Part shown: piece after piece, positions 1-10,026 of the stretch
Layout of the letters: every line of letters begins with the position of its first letter
Numbering within the stretch: the first letter of the stretch is position 1
Source: Azospirillum sp.
Lineage (GTDB): Bacteria > Pseudomonadota > Alphaproteobacteria > Azospirillales > Azospirillaceae
Direction: 5' to 3'
Assembly: GCA_027486405.1 (NCBI GenBank)
Contig: JAIXPD010000013.1
Coordinates: 1-43,560, forward strand
Length of the DNA: 43,560 nucleotides
Notes under the pieces: model-generated
What the model was told of the DNA's origin: nothing
Database searches by the model: none
Seen by the model: only the letters and a program-made list of their open reading frames with translations
Made by a program: the position numbers and the translations under genes

Positions 1-312
1 ATAAACCTATACGAAGAATTTACCGTCATCCCCGCGAAGGCGGGGATCCAGGCTTTCCCGTCAGAGCCACTCTGCGAACTCTGGATCCCCGCCTTCGCGG
101 GGATGACGAATGTCCTAACGGAGGAATTTCAAGCCTTCACCCGATTGCCCTGGGGGAAGACAACCGGATCAGTTGTGGATGCGGATCGTTTCGACGCATT
201 CTTGCTGGCTGTGGATGTAATTTGATCCCTGATAGTCAATTTCGTAACAATTTGACCGCATTCTGGTTGAGTGGTGAGGGGGGAGGCCGCTCACGTCGGG
301 CAGAGGTGGATC
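1..312. other. gene-free left edge with palindromic repeat
   Basis: No convincing coding sequence is visible before position 313. The stretch holds the inverted repeat described separately at 25-107. The rest (108-312) is mixed-composition intergenic DNA leading to the ribosome binding site of the small gene at 313. Reading frames on either strand lack a start with a binding site. Confidence 0.6.
25..107. repeat. REP-like inverted repeat, two 27-bp perfect arms
   Basis: Positions 25-51 and 81-107 are perfect reverse complements (27 bp) separated by 29 bp. Each arm is itself a small hairpin: CCCCGC, a GAAG loop, then GCGGGG. The GTCATCCCCGCGAAGGCGGG type of motif recurs as an intergenic palindromic unit in many proteobacterial genomes, from general knowledge. 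Here it is a tail-to-tail pair, as in BIME-type composite repeats. A role in transcription termination or nucleoid organisation is only inferred. Confidence 0.8.
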
Positions 313-483
313 ATGTTGCGGATTGTCAGTCTTGGGCAGACCGGGGTGTGCGTGATGCTGCGGGAGGGCGAACTCGCCACCGTGGCCGGGCGCTGTCACT
401 GGAACAATCCGGAAGAGGCCCGGCGCTCTGCACTGACGGCCAACATCCCGGTCAGTGATGTGGTGATCCGAACGGCGGCGTGA
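313..483 (+). CDS. small hypothetical protein, 56 aa
   Basis: Not recognised. The ATG at 313 is preceded by a strong Shine-Dalgarno (AGAGGTGG, ending 3-4 bases before the ATG). The frame has the high GC third-position bias of real genes in this window. The protein begins MLRIVSLGQTGVCVMLREGE and is soluble, with no membrane segment, signal peptide or recognisable motif. It ends 35 bases before a good intrinsic terminator on the same strand (519-556), so it may be a monocistronic unit. Longer upstream starts (222, 271) lack a binding site. It could still be a chance ORF, but start context plus terminator favour a real gene. Confidence 0.55.
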   Translation: MLRIVSLGQTGVCVMLREGELATVAGRCHWNNPEEARRSALTANIPVSDVVIRTAA

Positions 484-518
484 CCCTTGGCGGGGCAACG
501 AATGCCTTCAAACACGTT

Positions 519-556
519 GGGGGCGCGTCCGACCGGATCGCGCCCCCTTCTTCTTT
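519..556 (+). terminator. Rho-independent terminator after small ORF
   Basis: GGGGGCGCG (519-527) pairs perfectly with CGCGCCCCC (539-547) around an 11-base loop, followed by a T-rich tract (TTCTTCTTT) on the plus strand. It is the likely terminator of the gene at 313-483. It may also insulate the convergent chemoreceptor gene, although the T-tract is on the plus side only. Confidence 0.75.
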
Positions 557-571
557 GTCGGCGGTTTGCTC

Positions 572-1918
572 TCAACCCGCGCGGACGCGGGCCAGAAAGC
601 GGTCCACTTCGGCTCCCAAAGTTTCGGCCTGGCGGCTGAGGTCGCGGGTGGCCCCCAACACGCTTTGCGCCTCCGCGCCCGCGTTGCTGGCGGATTGGTG
701 GACGCGGACGATGGTTTCACTGACCTCGCGGGTGCCGACGGACGCCTGTTGAACGTTGCGGGCGATTTCCGTGGTTGCGGCCCCTTGCTCCTCCATGGCC
801 GACGCGATGGAGGTCGAAATGTCGTTGATCCGTGAAATCGTGCCGGAGATGGAGCGGATCGCCCCGACGGCTTCCTGGGTCGCCCCCTGGACGGCCGAGA
901 TCTGGGCGTTGATCTCCTCCGTGGCCTTCGCGGTCTGGTTGGCGAGGCTTTTGACCTCGCTGGCGACGACGGCGAAGCCCTTGCCCGCCTCACCCGCGCG
1001 CGCGGCTTCGATCGTCGCGTTCAGCGCCAGCAAATTGGTTTGGCTGGCGATGTCGTGGATCAGCTTCACCACCTGGCCAATTTTGCTGGCGGCGTCCGCC
1101 AGCCCCTGAACGGTGGCGTTGGTGCGTTCGGCCTCGGTCATCGCCGCCCCGGCGATGGCGGCGGATTGAGTCACCTGTTGGCTGATGTCACGGATGGACG
1201 CCGTCAACTCCTCCGCCGCCGCTGCGACGGTTTGGATGTTGACCGCCGCCTGTTCGGCCGCTGCGGCCACCTGGGTCGATTCCTGGCTTGTGGTTTCGGC
1301 GGTGCGGCTCATGGTTTGCGCCGACCCTTGCAACTGATGGGCGGACGCCGCCACCGCCTGCACCACACCCTTGACCTCGCGCTCGAAGCTGTCGGCGGTG
1401 GCCCCCAGTTCGCGGGTGATGATCGCGGCGGTGTTGAGGTCGATGTAGACCGAGGTCGCCAGATCCATGTCCAGGAACACGGCCTTGTTGATCGCTTGCA
1501 GCAGCAGCGCCAGCTTTTCCGGCTTCTTGCGGTAAAGCTGGGAGGCCAGATCGATCAGCTTGTTCAGGGTGAAGCAGTAGGCCCCGGTGTACCAGCGCGG
1601 CTCCAGCCCGATGCGTTGGTGGGTCTGGCCGATCTTCAACACTTGGGTGACGTAGGACTCATCAAAGGTGCCGGTGAAAACGTTGCGCAACCAATGCTGC
1701 TTCTGCAAATCCCGCGCCCGCCCAACGGTGGAAGGGTTGGACAGGAGGACCGCAACCTGGGGAACGCCACGCAGGTAAGAATAGAATTCGTCAAGGATCG
1801 AATCGATCTTTTGCGCCAAGTGCGGTTGAAATTCGCGAAGAACGGCTTTGGCCGACTCATCAATCCGCAAGAAAGCGATGCGGTCCGCGATCGATTGAGT
1901 TTGGGAAACACTCGACAT
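572..1918 (-). CDS. globin-coupled methyl-accepting chemotaxis protein (HemAT-like)
   Basis: A soluble chemoreceptor of 448 aa. Residues ~15-165 resemble the sensor globin of HemAT-type proteins, including [16 protein letters not shown], where His100 is the likely proximal haem ligand. No transmembrane helix or HAMP domain is present. The C-terminal half is a signalling domain with the hairpin tip [20 protein letters not shown] at ~300-325, which would contact CheA/CheW. It probably senses oxygen or another haem ligand in the cytoplasm (family inference). The ATG at 1918 is chosen over one 36 bases upstream because GGAGAG sits 6-7 bases before it. The gene is alone on its strand, convergent with the small gene at 313, and no che genes are nearby. 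Confidence 0.9.
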   Translation of the reverse strand: MSSVSQTQSIADRIAFLRIDESAKAVLREFQPHLAQKIDSILDEFYSYLRGVPQVAVLLSNPSTVGRARDLQKQHWLRNVFTGTFDESYVTQVLKIGQTHQRIGLEPRWYTGAYCFTLNKLIDLASQLYRKKPEKLALLLQAINKAVFLDMDLATSVYIDLNTAAIITRELGATADSFEREVKGVVQAVAASAHQLQGSAQTMSRTAETTSQESTQVAAAAEQAAVNIQTVAAAAEELTASIRDISQQVTQSAAIAGAAMTEAERTNATVQGLADAASKIGQVVKLIHDIASQTNLLALNATIEAARAGEAGKGFAVVASEVKSLANQTAKATEEINAQISAVQGATQEAVGAIRSISGTISRINDISTSIASAMEEQGAATTEIARNVQQASVGTREVSETIVRVHQSASNAGAEAQSVLGATRDLSRQAETLGAEVDRFLARVRAG

Positions 1919-2060
1919 TGCACGCTCTCCGGTTGGCGATATTGAAGTGTACAAAGGATTTTAGGAAAATTCCACTCAGGCAAGCGCGCGACAGTGTCTT
2001 GATTGTTGATGAAATGGGAAGAGCGTCATTGTGTCGCAGGAGGGCTTGGCCCAGACGCAG

Positions 2061-2090
2061 AAAAGGCGCACCCGGTGGGGCACGCCTTCT
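2061..2090 (-). terminator. intrinsic terminator downstream of mucR-like gene
   Basis: Read on the minus strand, an 11-bp stem with two G-U pairs (AAGGCGTGCCC with GGGTGCGCCTT) encloses a short CACC-type loop and runs into TTTTCTG. It lies 25 bases beyond the stop of the MucR-like gene and probably ends the HU-MucR transcript. Confidence 0.75.
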
Positions 2091-2114
2091 TGCAAGCCTG
2101 ACTGTGAGAGGCGG

Positions 2115-2525
2115 TCAGTCCACGGAGGTGCGCTTGCGCCCCAACCCGAGCTTGGTCGCCATTTCCGACCGGGCCTTGGCGTAGTTCGGGGCAACCATCG
2201 GGTATTCCGGCGGCAGGCCCCACTTGGCGCGGTATTCGTCGGGCGTCAGGTCGTAAACGGTCTTGAGATGCCGCTTGAGCATCTTCAGCTTCTTCCCGTC
2301 TTCCAGGCAGACGATGTATTCCGGCGTCACCGACTTCTTGATCGAGACGGCGGGAACCAACTCTTGCTTGGACGCGGCGGGCTTTTCATCGCCCAGGCTG
2401 CGGAACGCGGCCTGGACGTTGTGAATCAGAGACGGCAGGTCATGAACCGACACCGTGTTGTTGCCAACATAGGCGGCCACCACCTTGGCGGTCAGCGATT
2501 GCAGATCGGAGAAGTCGATGGTCAT
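2115..2525 (-). CDS. mucR: Ros/MucR-family transcriptional regulator
   Basis: The 136-aa protein has MucR architecture: an N-terminal oligomerisation region (1-50) and a C-terminal DNA-binding region. The latter begins at TPEYIVCLEDGKKLKMLKRH and continues DEYRAKWGLPPEYPMVAP, a family signature. MucR proteins bind AT-rich targets and act as global, H-NS-like regulators of envelope, motility and cell-cycle genes (established for the family). The zinc-finger ligands look altered: Cys73 and His86 are present, but the positions expected to hold Cys and His are Asp76 and Val90, so zinc binding may be weak or absent. The ATG has GGAG 8 bases upstream. It lies 31 bases downstream of the HU gene on the same strand. 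Confidence 0.93.
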   Translation of the reverse strand: MTIDFSDLQSLTAKVVAAYVGNNTVSVHDLPSLIHNVQAAFRSLGDEKPAASKQELVPAVSIKKSVTPEYIVCLEDGKKLKMLKRHLKTVYDLTPDEYRAKWGLPPEYPMVAPNYAKARSEMATKLGLGRKRTSVD

Positions 2526-2556
2526 GACGGCACTCCGTGTGCGGTGTGGGGGCGGA

Positions 2557-2832
2557 TCAGCCGTTCACCGAATCGCGCAGCTGCTTGGCCGGCTTGAACT
2601 TCGGAGCCTTCGACGCGGCGATGGCCACCACTTCGCCGGTGCGCGGGTTGCGACCTTCGCGGGCGGCGCGTTCGGCCACTTCAAAGATGCCGAAACCGGC
2701 CAGACGAACGTCTTCGCCACGGCCCAGCGCGGAGCTGATGCCCTCGAACACCGCCTGAACGACCTTGGCCGCATCGGCCTTCTTGATGCCGGCGTTGGTG
2801 GCGACGGTTTCGATCAGCTCAGCTTGATTCAT
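2557..2832 (-). CDS. HU-family nucleoid DNA-binding protein
   Basis: The 91-aa protein, starting MNQAELIETVATNAGIKKAD, matches the HU/IHF fold and length. It has helices at 1-40, the GFGIFEVAERAAREGRNPRT beta-arm region with the conserved RNP motif that intercalates into DNA, and a C-terminal KPAKQLRD helix. It is HU-beta-like rather than IHF on overall sequence. The start is set by GGAG about 8 bases before the ATG and by family length. No terminator is seen before the downstream MucR-like gene, so the two nucleoid/regulatory proteins are probably co-transcribed. A candidate promoter lies at about 2860-2888 on the minus strand (TTGTGT, 17 bp, CAATAA). Confidence 0.95.
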   Translation of the reverse strand: MNQAELIETVATNAGIKKADAAKVVQAVFEGISSALGRGEDVRLAGFGIFEVAERAAREGRNPRTGEVVAIAASKAPKFKPAKQLRDSVNG

Positions 2833-3194
2833 TCGACACTCCATTGGGTCGGTTGGTTTCGGTTTTTGGGAGTTATTGGCAGAACGGTGGACACGACACA
2901 AGCGAGAAGACCAAAAAGGCAACCGATGGTGACTTTTCCGGTCGTTTCTTCGGATTATGTCTGGTGGTGGAACCGGGGGGCGGGCGGAATGGGGCGGGTG
3001 TTGGCGGCACCCCATTCTGTTACCGCGCTGAAATAAGACGACTCGCGGCGCGGGTTGATGACTTGATCTTTTGGCGGGCGTCCCCATGTGCGGAATGGTT
3101 GGGTCCGGGCCCCTCTGGCGACCGAGGCGTCGGTCGCGATGTCGGAACCTCTTGATCTCACCGCTGACGCAGCGCCATCAAGTCGGTTGTCTCC
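2833..3194. promoter_or_regulatory. divergent intergenic region between HU and TerC genes
   Basis: This 362-bp region separates two divergent genes and should hold both promoters. On the minus strand, TTGTGT-17 bp-CAATAA is a weak sigma-70-like candidate for HU. On the plus strand, a perfect 8-bp hairpin (GCGACCGA/TCGGTCGC, 3118-3137) sits 58 bases before the terC start. Its role is unknown, and no manganese-riboswitch (yybP-ykoY) consensus is recognisable. No ORF here has both a binding site and coding bias. Confidence 0.45.
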
Positions 3195-4184
3195 ATGGAC
3201 ACTCTCTACGCATCCTTTCTGGTGGATTTTCTGGGAAAACCCCTGTGGGTCTGGCTGGCCTTTCTCGGCGTCGTCGTGACGCTGCTGGCGCTTGACCTGG
3301 GGGTTCTGAATCGTCGCGACCGTGAAATCGGCGTGACGGAAAGTCTGGTTCTGTCGGCGTTCTACATCGCCATCGCCGTGCTGTTCGGCGGTTGGATCTG
3401 GTGGTCGATGGGCGATGAAGCGGCACTTCTCTATTACACCGGTTATTTCGTTGAAAAGAGCCTGTCGCTCGACAACGTGTTCGTCATTTCGTTGATCTTC
3501 ACCTATTTCGCCGTGCCGCGCGCCTACCAGCACCGGGTTTTGTTCTGGGGCATTCTGGGCGTGGTGGTGCTGCGTGGCGTGATGATCGGCGCGGGCGCGG
3601 CGTTGATCGCGGAATTCCACTGGATCCTCTATCTGTTCGGCGCGTTCCTGCTGCTGACCGGCATCAAGATGCTGGTGGGCAAGGACAGCGAACCGGACAT
3701 CGCCCACAACCCGGTGCTGACCTTCCTGAAGCGTCGTTTGCCGGTGACGGACCAGTTCCACGGGCACAAGTTCTTTGTGCGCCAGCCCGACGCGTCGGGC
3801 CAGATGCGGCGGATGGCGACCCCGCTGTTCCTGGCGCTGGTGATGGTCGAACTGGCCGATCTGGTCTTTGCCGTCGACAGCGTCCCGGCGGTCTTCGCCA
3901 TCACCACCGACCCGTATCTGGTCTACACCAGCAACATCTTCGCCGTGCTTGGCCTGCGCGCGCTCTATTTCGCCCTGGCCGCGATGGTCCATCGCTTCCG
4001 CTATCTGAAGGTGGCCTTGGCGCTGGTGCTGGTCTTCATCGGTGCGAAGATCTTCTACGCCGAACTGTTCGGCAAGCTTGACCCGCTGCTGTCCCTCAGC
4101 ATCACGCTGGGTCTGATCGGTGGTGGTGTGCTCGTTTCGCTGCTGAAGACCCGCCACGAGGAGCGGCAGGCGCTGCCCGGCTGA
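3195..4184 (+). CDS. TerC/Alx-family integral membrane protein
   Basis: The 329-aa polytopic protein has about nine hydrophobic segments. It carries TerC-family signatures: YFVEKSLSLDNVFVISLIF (~83-100) with an intramembrane Asp-Asn, and MVELADLVFAVDSVPAVFAI (~216-235) with a second acidic pair. Family members (Alx, TerC, MeeF) are linked to manganese export, metalation of exported proteins or tellurium resistance. Manganese export from the inner membrane is the best inference. It begins MDTLYASFLVDFLGKPLWVW, typical of the Alx branch. It stands alone, divergent from HU and convergent with the HAD gene. No ter operon partners are nearby. Confidence 0.93.
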   Translation: MDTLYASFLVDFLGKPLWVWLAFLGVVVTLLALDLGVLNRRDREIGVTESLVLSAFYIAIAVLFGGWIWWSMGDEAALLYYTGYFVEKSLSLDNVFVISLIFTYFAVPRAYQHRVLFWGILGVVVLRGVMIGAGAALIAEFHWILYLFGAFLLLTGIKMLVGKDSEPDIAHNPVLTFLKRRLPVTDQFHGHKFFVRQPDASGQMRRMATPLFLALVMVELADLVFAVDSVPAVFAITTDPYLVYTSNIFAVLGLRALYFALAAMVHRFRYLKVALALVLVFIGAKIFYAELFGKLDPLLSLSITLGLIGGGVLVSLLKTRHEERQALPG

Positions 4185-4213
4185 CCGCCGGGGTGTGCGG
4201 CGGGCGGTGGGGA

Positions 4214-4675
4214 TCAGAAGCCCAGCGCCCGCAGCGCCGCCACGCTGTCCGCCGCGTTGCGGTGAAGAAGGAAAAGCCCGCCCGCCGCTTCCCACGGCGC
4301 GCGGGTTTTTTCGCGGTCATCGACCAGCAGCGTCCCGGGGCCACCGTGCTGCGGCTTGTCGCGGGTCATGCAGGTGATGACCGGAACCTCCGGCCCCAGC
4401 CGTTCGGCCACCCAGCGGATTTTCTGCGGGGCGGCCCAACGGCCTTGCGGCAGACCGGTGAGGATGGTCGGGCGGTGCGGGGCGCAGAAGTCCCACAGAT
4501 CCCAACCGTCCGGGGTGAAGGCCAACGAGCCGAAAAAATCCGCGTGGCGGGACAGTGCCCGCCACATGGAGGCGACCGGCTGGTCGTCCGGCCGCCGCCC
4601 CGTCACCGCGACGACGCCCCGGTCGAAATCGGCCAGCACGCCATCCAGATCGAGAAACAGGGCCGGACGTGTCAT
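4214..4675 (-). CDS. HAD-superfamily 5'-nucleotidase-like phosphatase
   Basis: The 153-aa protein starts with the HAD motif I LFLDLDGVLADFDRG (Asp9 and Asp11 as nucleophile and acid/base). A motif II-like ILTGLPQ follows at ~71, then a Lys-containing segment (TRDKPQ, ~105) and motif IV LLVDDREKTRAPW (~116). Length, a small alpha-helical cap and the DGVLADFD pattern resemble bacterial 5'(3')-deoxyribonucleotidases. Substrate is not provable from sequence. It follows the acetoacetyl-CoA synthetase gene by 13 bases on the same strand, so it is probably co-transcribed; no functional link is evident. Confidence 0.82.
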   Translation of the reverse strand: MTRPALFLDLDGVLADFDRGVVAVTGRRPDDQPVASMWRALSRHADFFGSLAFTPDGWDLWDFCAPHRPTILTGLPQGRWAAPQKIRWVAERLGPEVPVITCMTRDKPQHGGPGTLLVDDREKTRAPWEAAGGLFLLHRNAADSVAALRALGF

Positions 4676-4688
4676 CGCTGCGCGCCCA

Positions 4689-6638
<1,950 letters not shown>

Positions 6639-6933
6639 TCTCTTATCCCTCGGGTTTGTTGTTATCGTCCTGTCCGATTTGCTTGGTGCATCGGATTGCG
6701 GGGCAGCATAACGCATGGTTTGGCGTTTGTCTGTTGTCGGCGTGGCGCATGGTGCAACGCATCAACAGATGAGCGGTGGGTTTTGTCATGCCGCCGCGCC
6801 GAGGAACACCACCGACGGCGATCCGGGCCGTCCTTGACCGAACGATGACGTTTTGATGGAGCGCCCTTTTGCCGCTTGCCGGGATCGGGGGCTTTGACTA
6901 GGGTCCGTTCAAGACGGTCCGAAAGGCTTGGTT

Positions 6934-7410
6934 ATGGCGCTGGAGATCGAGCGGCGTTTCCTGGTTCGCAAGAACATCAGCCATTTGTGCCGTGACGGCG
7001 TCCCCATCGTTCAAGGCTATCTGCCGCGCGATGGCCAAACCACCGTCCGGGTGCGTTTGGCCGGTGAACAGGCGACGCTGACGATGAAGTCGGCCAAGAC
7101 CGGGGCCTGTCGGGAAGAGTTGGAATTCCCGTTGCTGCCCGATCTGGCCCGCAAGATCCTTGAGCATTCCTGCGAGGGGCGGGTGATCCGAAAGACCCGG
7201 TACCGGCATGAGCAGGATGGTCTGTGCTGGGAAATCGACGTGTTCGAAGGCGAAAACGCCGGGCTGGTCATCGCCGAGGTGGAGTTGAGCGATCCCCAGC
7301 AGGTGATTCCCTTGCCCGACTGGATTGGGGCGGAGGTCACGAGCCTGCCTGCCTATGGCAACTCCGCCCTGTCGCGCCAACCGATCCGCCGCTGGACCAC
7401 CGCCGCCTGA
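6934..7410 (+). CDS. CYTH-domain protein (triphosphatase-like)
   Basis: The 158-aa single-domain protein opens with EIERRFLV, the ExExK-type signature of CYTH (adenylate cyclase class IV / thiamine triphosphatase) tunnel enzymes. TTVRVRLAGEQATLTMKSAK follows with alternating basic residues, then RKTRYRH and IDVFEGENAGLVIAEVEL with the acidic metal ligands. Standalone bacterial members are mostly short-chain inorganic triphosphatases, so hydrolysis of tripolyphosphate or a nucleoside triphosphate is the likeliest activity; substrate is not shown. The ATG at 6934 is chosen; a TTG two codons upstream is possible. No strong Shine-Dalgarno is seen. Convergent with the chemoreceptor at 7519-9918. 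Confidence 0.88.
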   Translation: MALEIERRFLVRKNISHLCRDGVPIVQGYLPRDGQTTVRVRLAGEQATLTMKSAKTGACREELEFPLLPDLARKILEHSCEGRVIRKTRYRHEQDGLCWEIDVFEGENAGLVIAEVELSDPQQVIPLPDWIGAEVTSLPAYGNSALSRQPIRRWTTAA

Positions 7411-7462
7411 GGCGATGTGGTCTGAAGCAACGCCGACGCAGGACCGATGATGACGATGACGT

Positions 7463-7493
7463 GCCGGTGCCACCCTCTGGGGGCGGCACCGGC
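7463..7493. terminator. hairpin between convergent genes
   Basis: GCCGGTGCC (7463-7471) pairs perfectly with GGCACCGGC (7485-7493) around a 13-base loop. It lies between the ends of the CYTH gene and the chemoreceptor gene and could terminate both. Neither side has a clear T-tract, so intrinsic termination is uncertain. Confidence 0.5.
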
Positions 7494-7497
7494 GTAT

Positions 7498-7531
7498 CCC
7501 GTCAGCTCGCGCGGCCCGTCAGCTCGCGCGG
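7498..7531. repeat. 17-bp tandem duplication over the chemoreceptor stop codon
   Basis: The 17-bp unit CCCGTCAGCTCGCGCGG occurs twice head to tail (7498-7514, 7515-7531). The second copy contains the stop codon and last residues of the chemoreceptor gene on the minus strand. The first copy lies just beyond the stop. It looks like a recent slippage or duplication event without effect on the protein. Confidence 0.9.
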
Positions 7532-9918
7532 ACTTTGTTGAGAAAGCCCTGAACCTCACCGCGCAGGCGGTCGGCCTGGCTGGCCAGGGTCCGGCTGGCC
7601 TGGAGAACAGCGTCGGCGGCCCCGCCGGTCTTGTTGGCGGCGTTGGTCACTTCGGCGATGTTCTGCATCACCTGCTGGGTCCCCTCCGCCGCCTGCTGGA
7701 CGTTCTGGGCGATCTCGCGGGTGGCCGATCCCTGTTGCTCCATGGCGTGGGCGATGTCGGTCACGGTGCCGCTGATGGTGGTCACGGCATCCGAAATGTT
7801 CCGGATGGCGGCCACCGCGCCCACGGTGGCGGTCTGCATGTCGGCCACCTGGGCGGAGATCTCCTCGGTCGCCTTCGCGGTTTGTCCGGCCAGATTCTTC
7901 ACCTCGGTGGCGACGACGGCGAAGCCCTTGCCCGCTTCCCCGGCGCGGGCGGCTTCGATGGTGGCGTTCAGCGCCAGCAAATTGGTCTGTTCGGCGATCT
8001 CACCGATCAGGCCCACGACCTGGCCGATGCGTTCGGCGGCCTGGGACAGCCCTTCGACGATGCCGTTGGTCTGCACGGCCTTTTCCGCCGCGCCCACCGC
8101 CGCTTCGGAACTGGCGTTCAATTGACGGGAGATTTCGGCGATGGAGGAGGACAGCTCTTCGGCCGCCGCCGCCACCGTCTGCACGTTGGAGGTTGCCCGT
8201 TCCGACGCGGTGGCGACGGCGGACGATTTCTTGGTCGTCAACTGCGCGTCCGACGACATTTCCTGCGCGTCGCGCCCCAGGGTGGTGGCGGATTCGGTCA
8301 GCGAATGGACGACGCCCGACACCGCCTGTTCAAAACCATTGGCAAATTCGTTCATCGTGCGGCGGCGGTCGGCGTCGATCTGGCGGCGCATCTCCTCCCG
8401 CTCGCGTTCCATCCGCTGCATCTCCAGCGCGTTGTCCTTGAACACCGACAGGGCGCGCGACATGGCCAGCATTTCATCCTTGCGGTCGCTGCCGGGGATC
8501 TCGCCGCTCAGATCGCCTTCCGACAGGCGGCTCATGGCGGCGGTCATGGCGTGCAGCGGGTGGGTGATGGCGCGGTCGATCACCCAGGCCATCAGCGCGC
8601 CCAGCAGCAGGGCCACCGCCGAGCCGATGATGATGACGGTCCCGGAGTTGGCCCGGCCGGCCTCGCGGTCATCGCGTTGCTGCGTGACCATGCGGCCGAC
8701 CAGATCGCTGACCGACCCGGCGGCCCGGGCCATGGCGGTCATCGATTCGCGTTGCTTCTGGCTGGTCGTCACCAGCGCGGCGAACTCGCTGTCGAACGCC
8801 TTGGCGGCGTCGGTGGTGGTGGCGATCAGCGTGCGCCCTTCCTTGTCCACCAGCAGCGCCCCGACCTTGCCCGCCGCTTCCAGGATGTCCTTGACGGCGG
8901 CGGTCACGGCGGTGCGGGACTCCGCCGACCCGGTCAGCAGGAAATCGCGTTGCCCGAGCATGGCCGATTGCACGCCCTGGACCAGCCGGTTGGCCAACCC
9001 GCGCAGCAAAACCGCCTCGTTGACCTCGCTCTGGGCGTAGTTGGAGGCTTCGCGCAGGGCGGTGGACACCATCGCCTGATTTTCCTGAAGCTCCTGGGCG
9101 TGGGCCTGCACCTCGCGGGCGGCTTGGTCGACGGCGGCGGCGCGGGCCGCCGGAATGGGGCCGCTGATCGCCCGCATCTCGACGAAGGCGTCCTTGTAGG
9201 CGCGACTGTCGGCGGTGATCTTCTGGGCGAGATCCTCGTCGTTGGTTCCGGCCACATCCTTTTCCACCGCTTCGGCGGCGTCGATCAACTGGTCGATCGC
9301 GGCGGCAATCTTGTCGGGCAGGCTGGCCCCGCCGGTGCGCAGGAACTCGCTCTGCAACCGCCGGGCTTCCTGCACCCGTTCGATCAGCTTGTTGGCGCGA
9401 TCGGTGGTTTCCAGGCTGTGAAAGGCGGCGGTGTCCGCCTCCTTCTGGCTGACGATGTTCTGGTCGTAGCGGTCGGACTGCTGCTTGCCGATCTTTTCGG
9501 CGATGTCCTTCAGCGCGCGGGCGCGGGTTTCCATGCTGGCCGTGCGGCTGTGCGCCTCCACATCCTGGGCGACGAAGGCGGAGAAGGCCGCCCGATAGCC
9601 GTCGATCCCCGCCAGGATGTCGTCCACCGGGCGGCGGTTCTCGTCGTCGCTCAAGTCCGCCTTGGTGGCCTGCGCCTCGCCGCGCAGGGTGTCGAGCATG
9701 CCCGGGACGTTGGTCGCCGCCTTGGCGTCGCGTTCGGTGACGAAGCGCGCCTCTTCGATGCGGACGGACTTGAGGCGCGCGTCCAACTCAGCGGTGTGGG
9801 CGGCGATATCGACCCGCTCGGCATAGGTGCGCAGACTGTTCCAGCCCACGAACGCCACGGCAACCGTCAGAAGCAGCACGGTGGCGAAACCGAGCGCAAT
9901 CCGTGTTCCGATCGTCAT
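7519..9918 (-). CDS. methyl-accepting chemotaxis protein with long periplasmic domain
   Basis: The 799-aa transmembrane chemoreceptor has TM1 at ~8-25 ([20 protein letters not shown]) and a helical ligand-binding region at ~26-420, about 400 residues, long enough for a bimodular helical (HBM-like) sensor. TM2 is at ~422-445 ([20 protein letters not shown]), HAMP at ~446-500, and the signalling hairpin at ~500-799 with tip [20 protein letters not shown]. It ends in LNKVRAS without a CheR/CheB tether pentapeptide. It should be an inner-membrane receptor signalling to CheA via CheW; the ligand is unknown. It has no che neighbours. The Eis-like gene lies 108 bases upstream on the same strand. Its 3' end overlaps a 17-bp tandem duplication. 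Confidence 0.93.
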   Translation of the reverse strand: MTIGTRIALGFATVLLLTVAVAFVGWNSLRTYAERVDIAAHTAELDARLKSVRIEEARFVTERDAKAATNVPGMLDTLRGEAQATKADLSDDENRRPVDDILAGIDGYRAAFSAFVAQDVEAHSRTASMETRARALKDIAEKIGKQQSDRYDQNIVSQKEADTAAFHSLETTDRANKLIERVQEARRLQSEFLRTGGASLPDKIAAAIDQLIDAAEAVEKDVAGTNDEDLAQKITADSRAYKDAFVEMRAISGPIPAARAAAVDQAAREVQAHAQELQENQAMVSTALREASNYAQSEVNEAVLLRGLANRLVQGVQSAMLGQRDFLLTGSAESRTAVTAAVKDILEAAGKVGALLVDKEGRTLIATTTDAAKAFDSEFAALVTTSQKQRESMTAMARAAGSVSDLVGRMVTQQRDDREAGRANSGTVIIIGSAVALLLGALMAWVIDRAITHPLHAMTAAMSRLSEGDLSGEIPGSDRKDEMLAMSRALSVFKDNALEMQRMEREREEMRRQIDADRRRTMNEFANGFEQAVSGVVHSLTESATTLGRDAQEMSSDAQLTTKKSSAVATASERATSNVQTVAAAAEELSSSIAEISRQLNASSEAAVGAAEKAVQTNGIVEGLSQAAERIGQVVGLIGEIAEQTNLLALNATIEAARAGEAGKGFAVVATEVKNLAGQTAKATEEISAQVADMQTATVGAVAAIRNISDAVTTISGTVTDIAHAMEQQGSATREIAQNVQQAAEGTQQVMQNIAEVTNAANKTGGAADAVLQASRTLASQADRLRGEVQGFLNKVRAS

Positions 9919-10026
9919 GAAAGAGGGACTCCCACAGGCCGATGTTGGGTTCTTCTGTTCCTAAGCCCTTATTCGACCACAGTAGGTTAATTTTCGCTTT
10001 GATTCAGGTCAGGACCAATCCCTATT

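Noticed and set aside
2960..3194. Possible yybP-ykoY manganese riboswitch before the TerC-like gene
   Set aside because: TerC/Alx genes often have one, but the conserved internal-loop motifs are not recognisable. Only a simple 8-bp hairpin is present.
9919..10026. Sigma-28 flagellar promoter before the large chemoreceptor
   Set aside because: A GTCGAATAA stretch resembles the -10 box, but no -35 TAAA lies at the required spacing.
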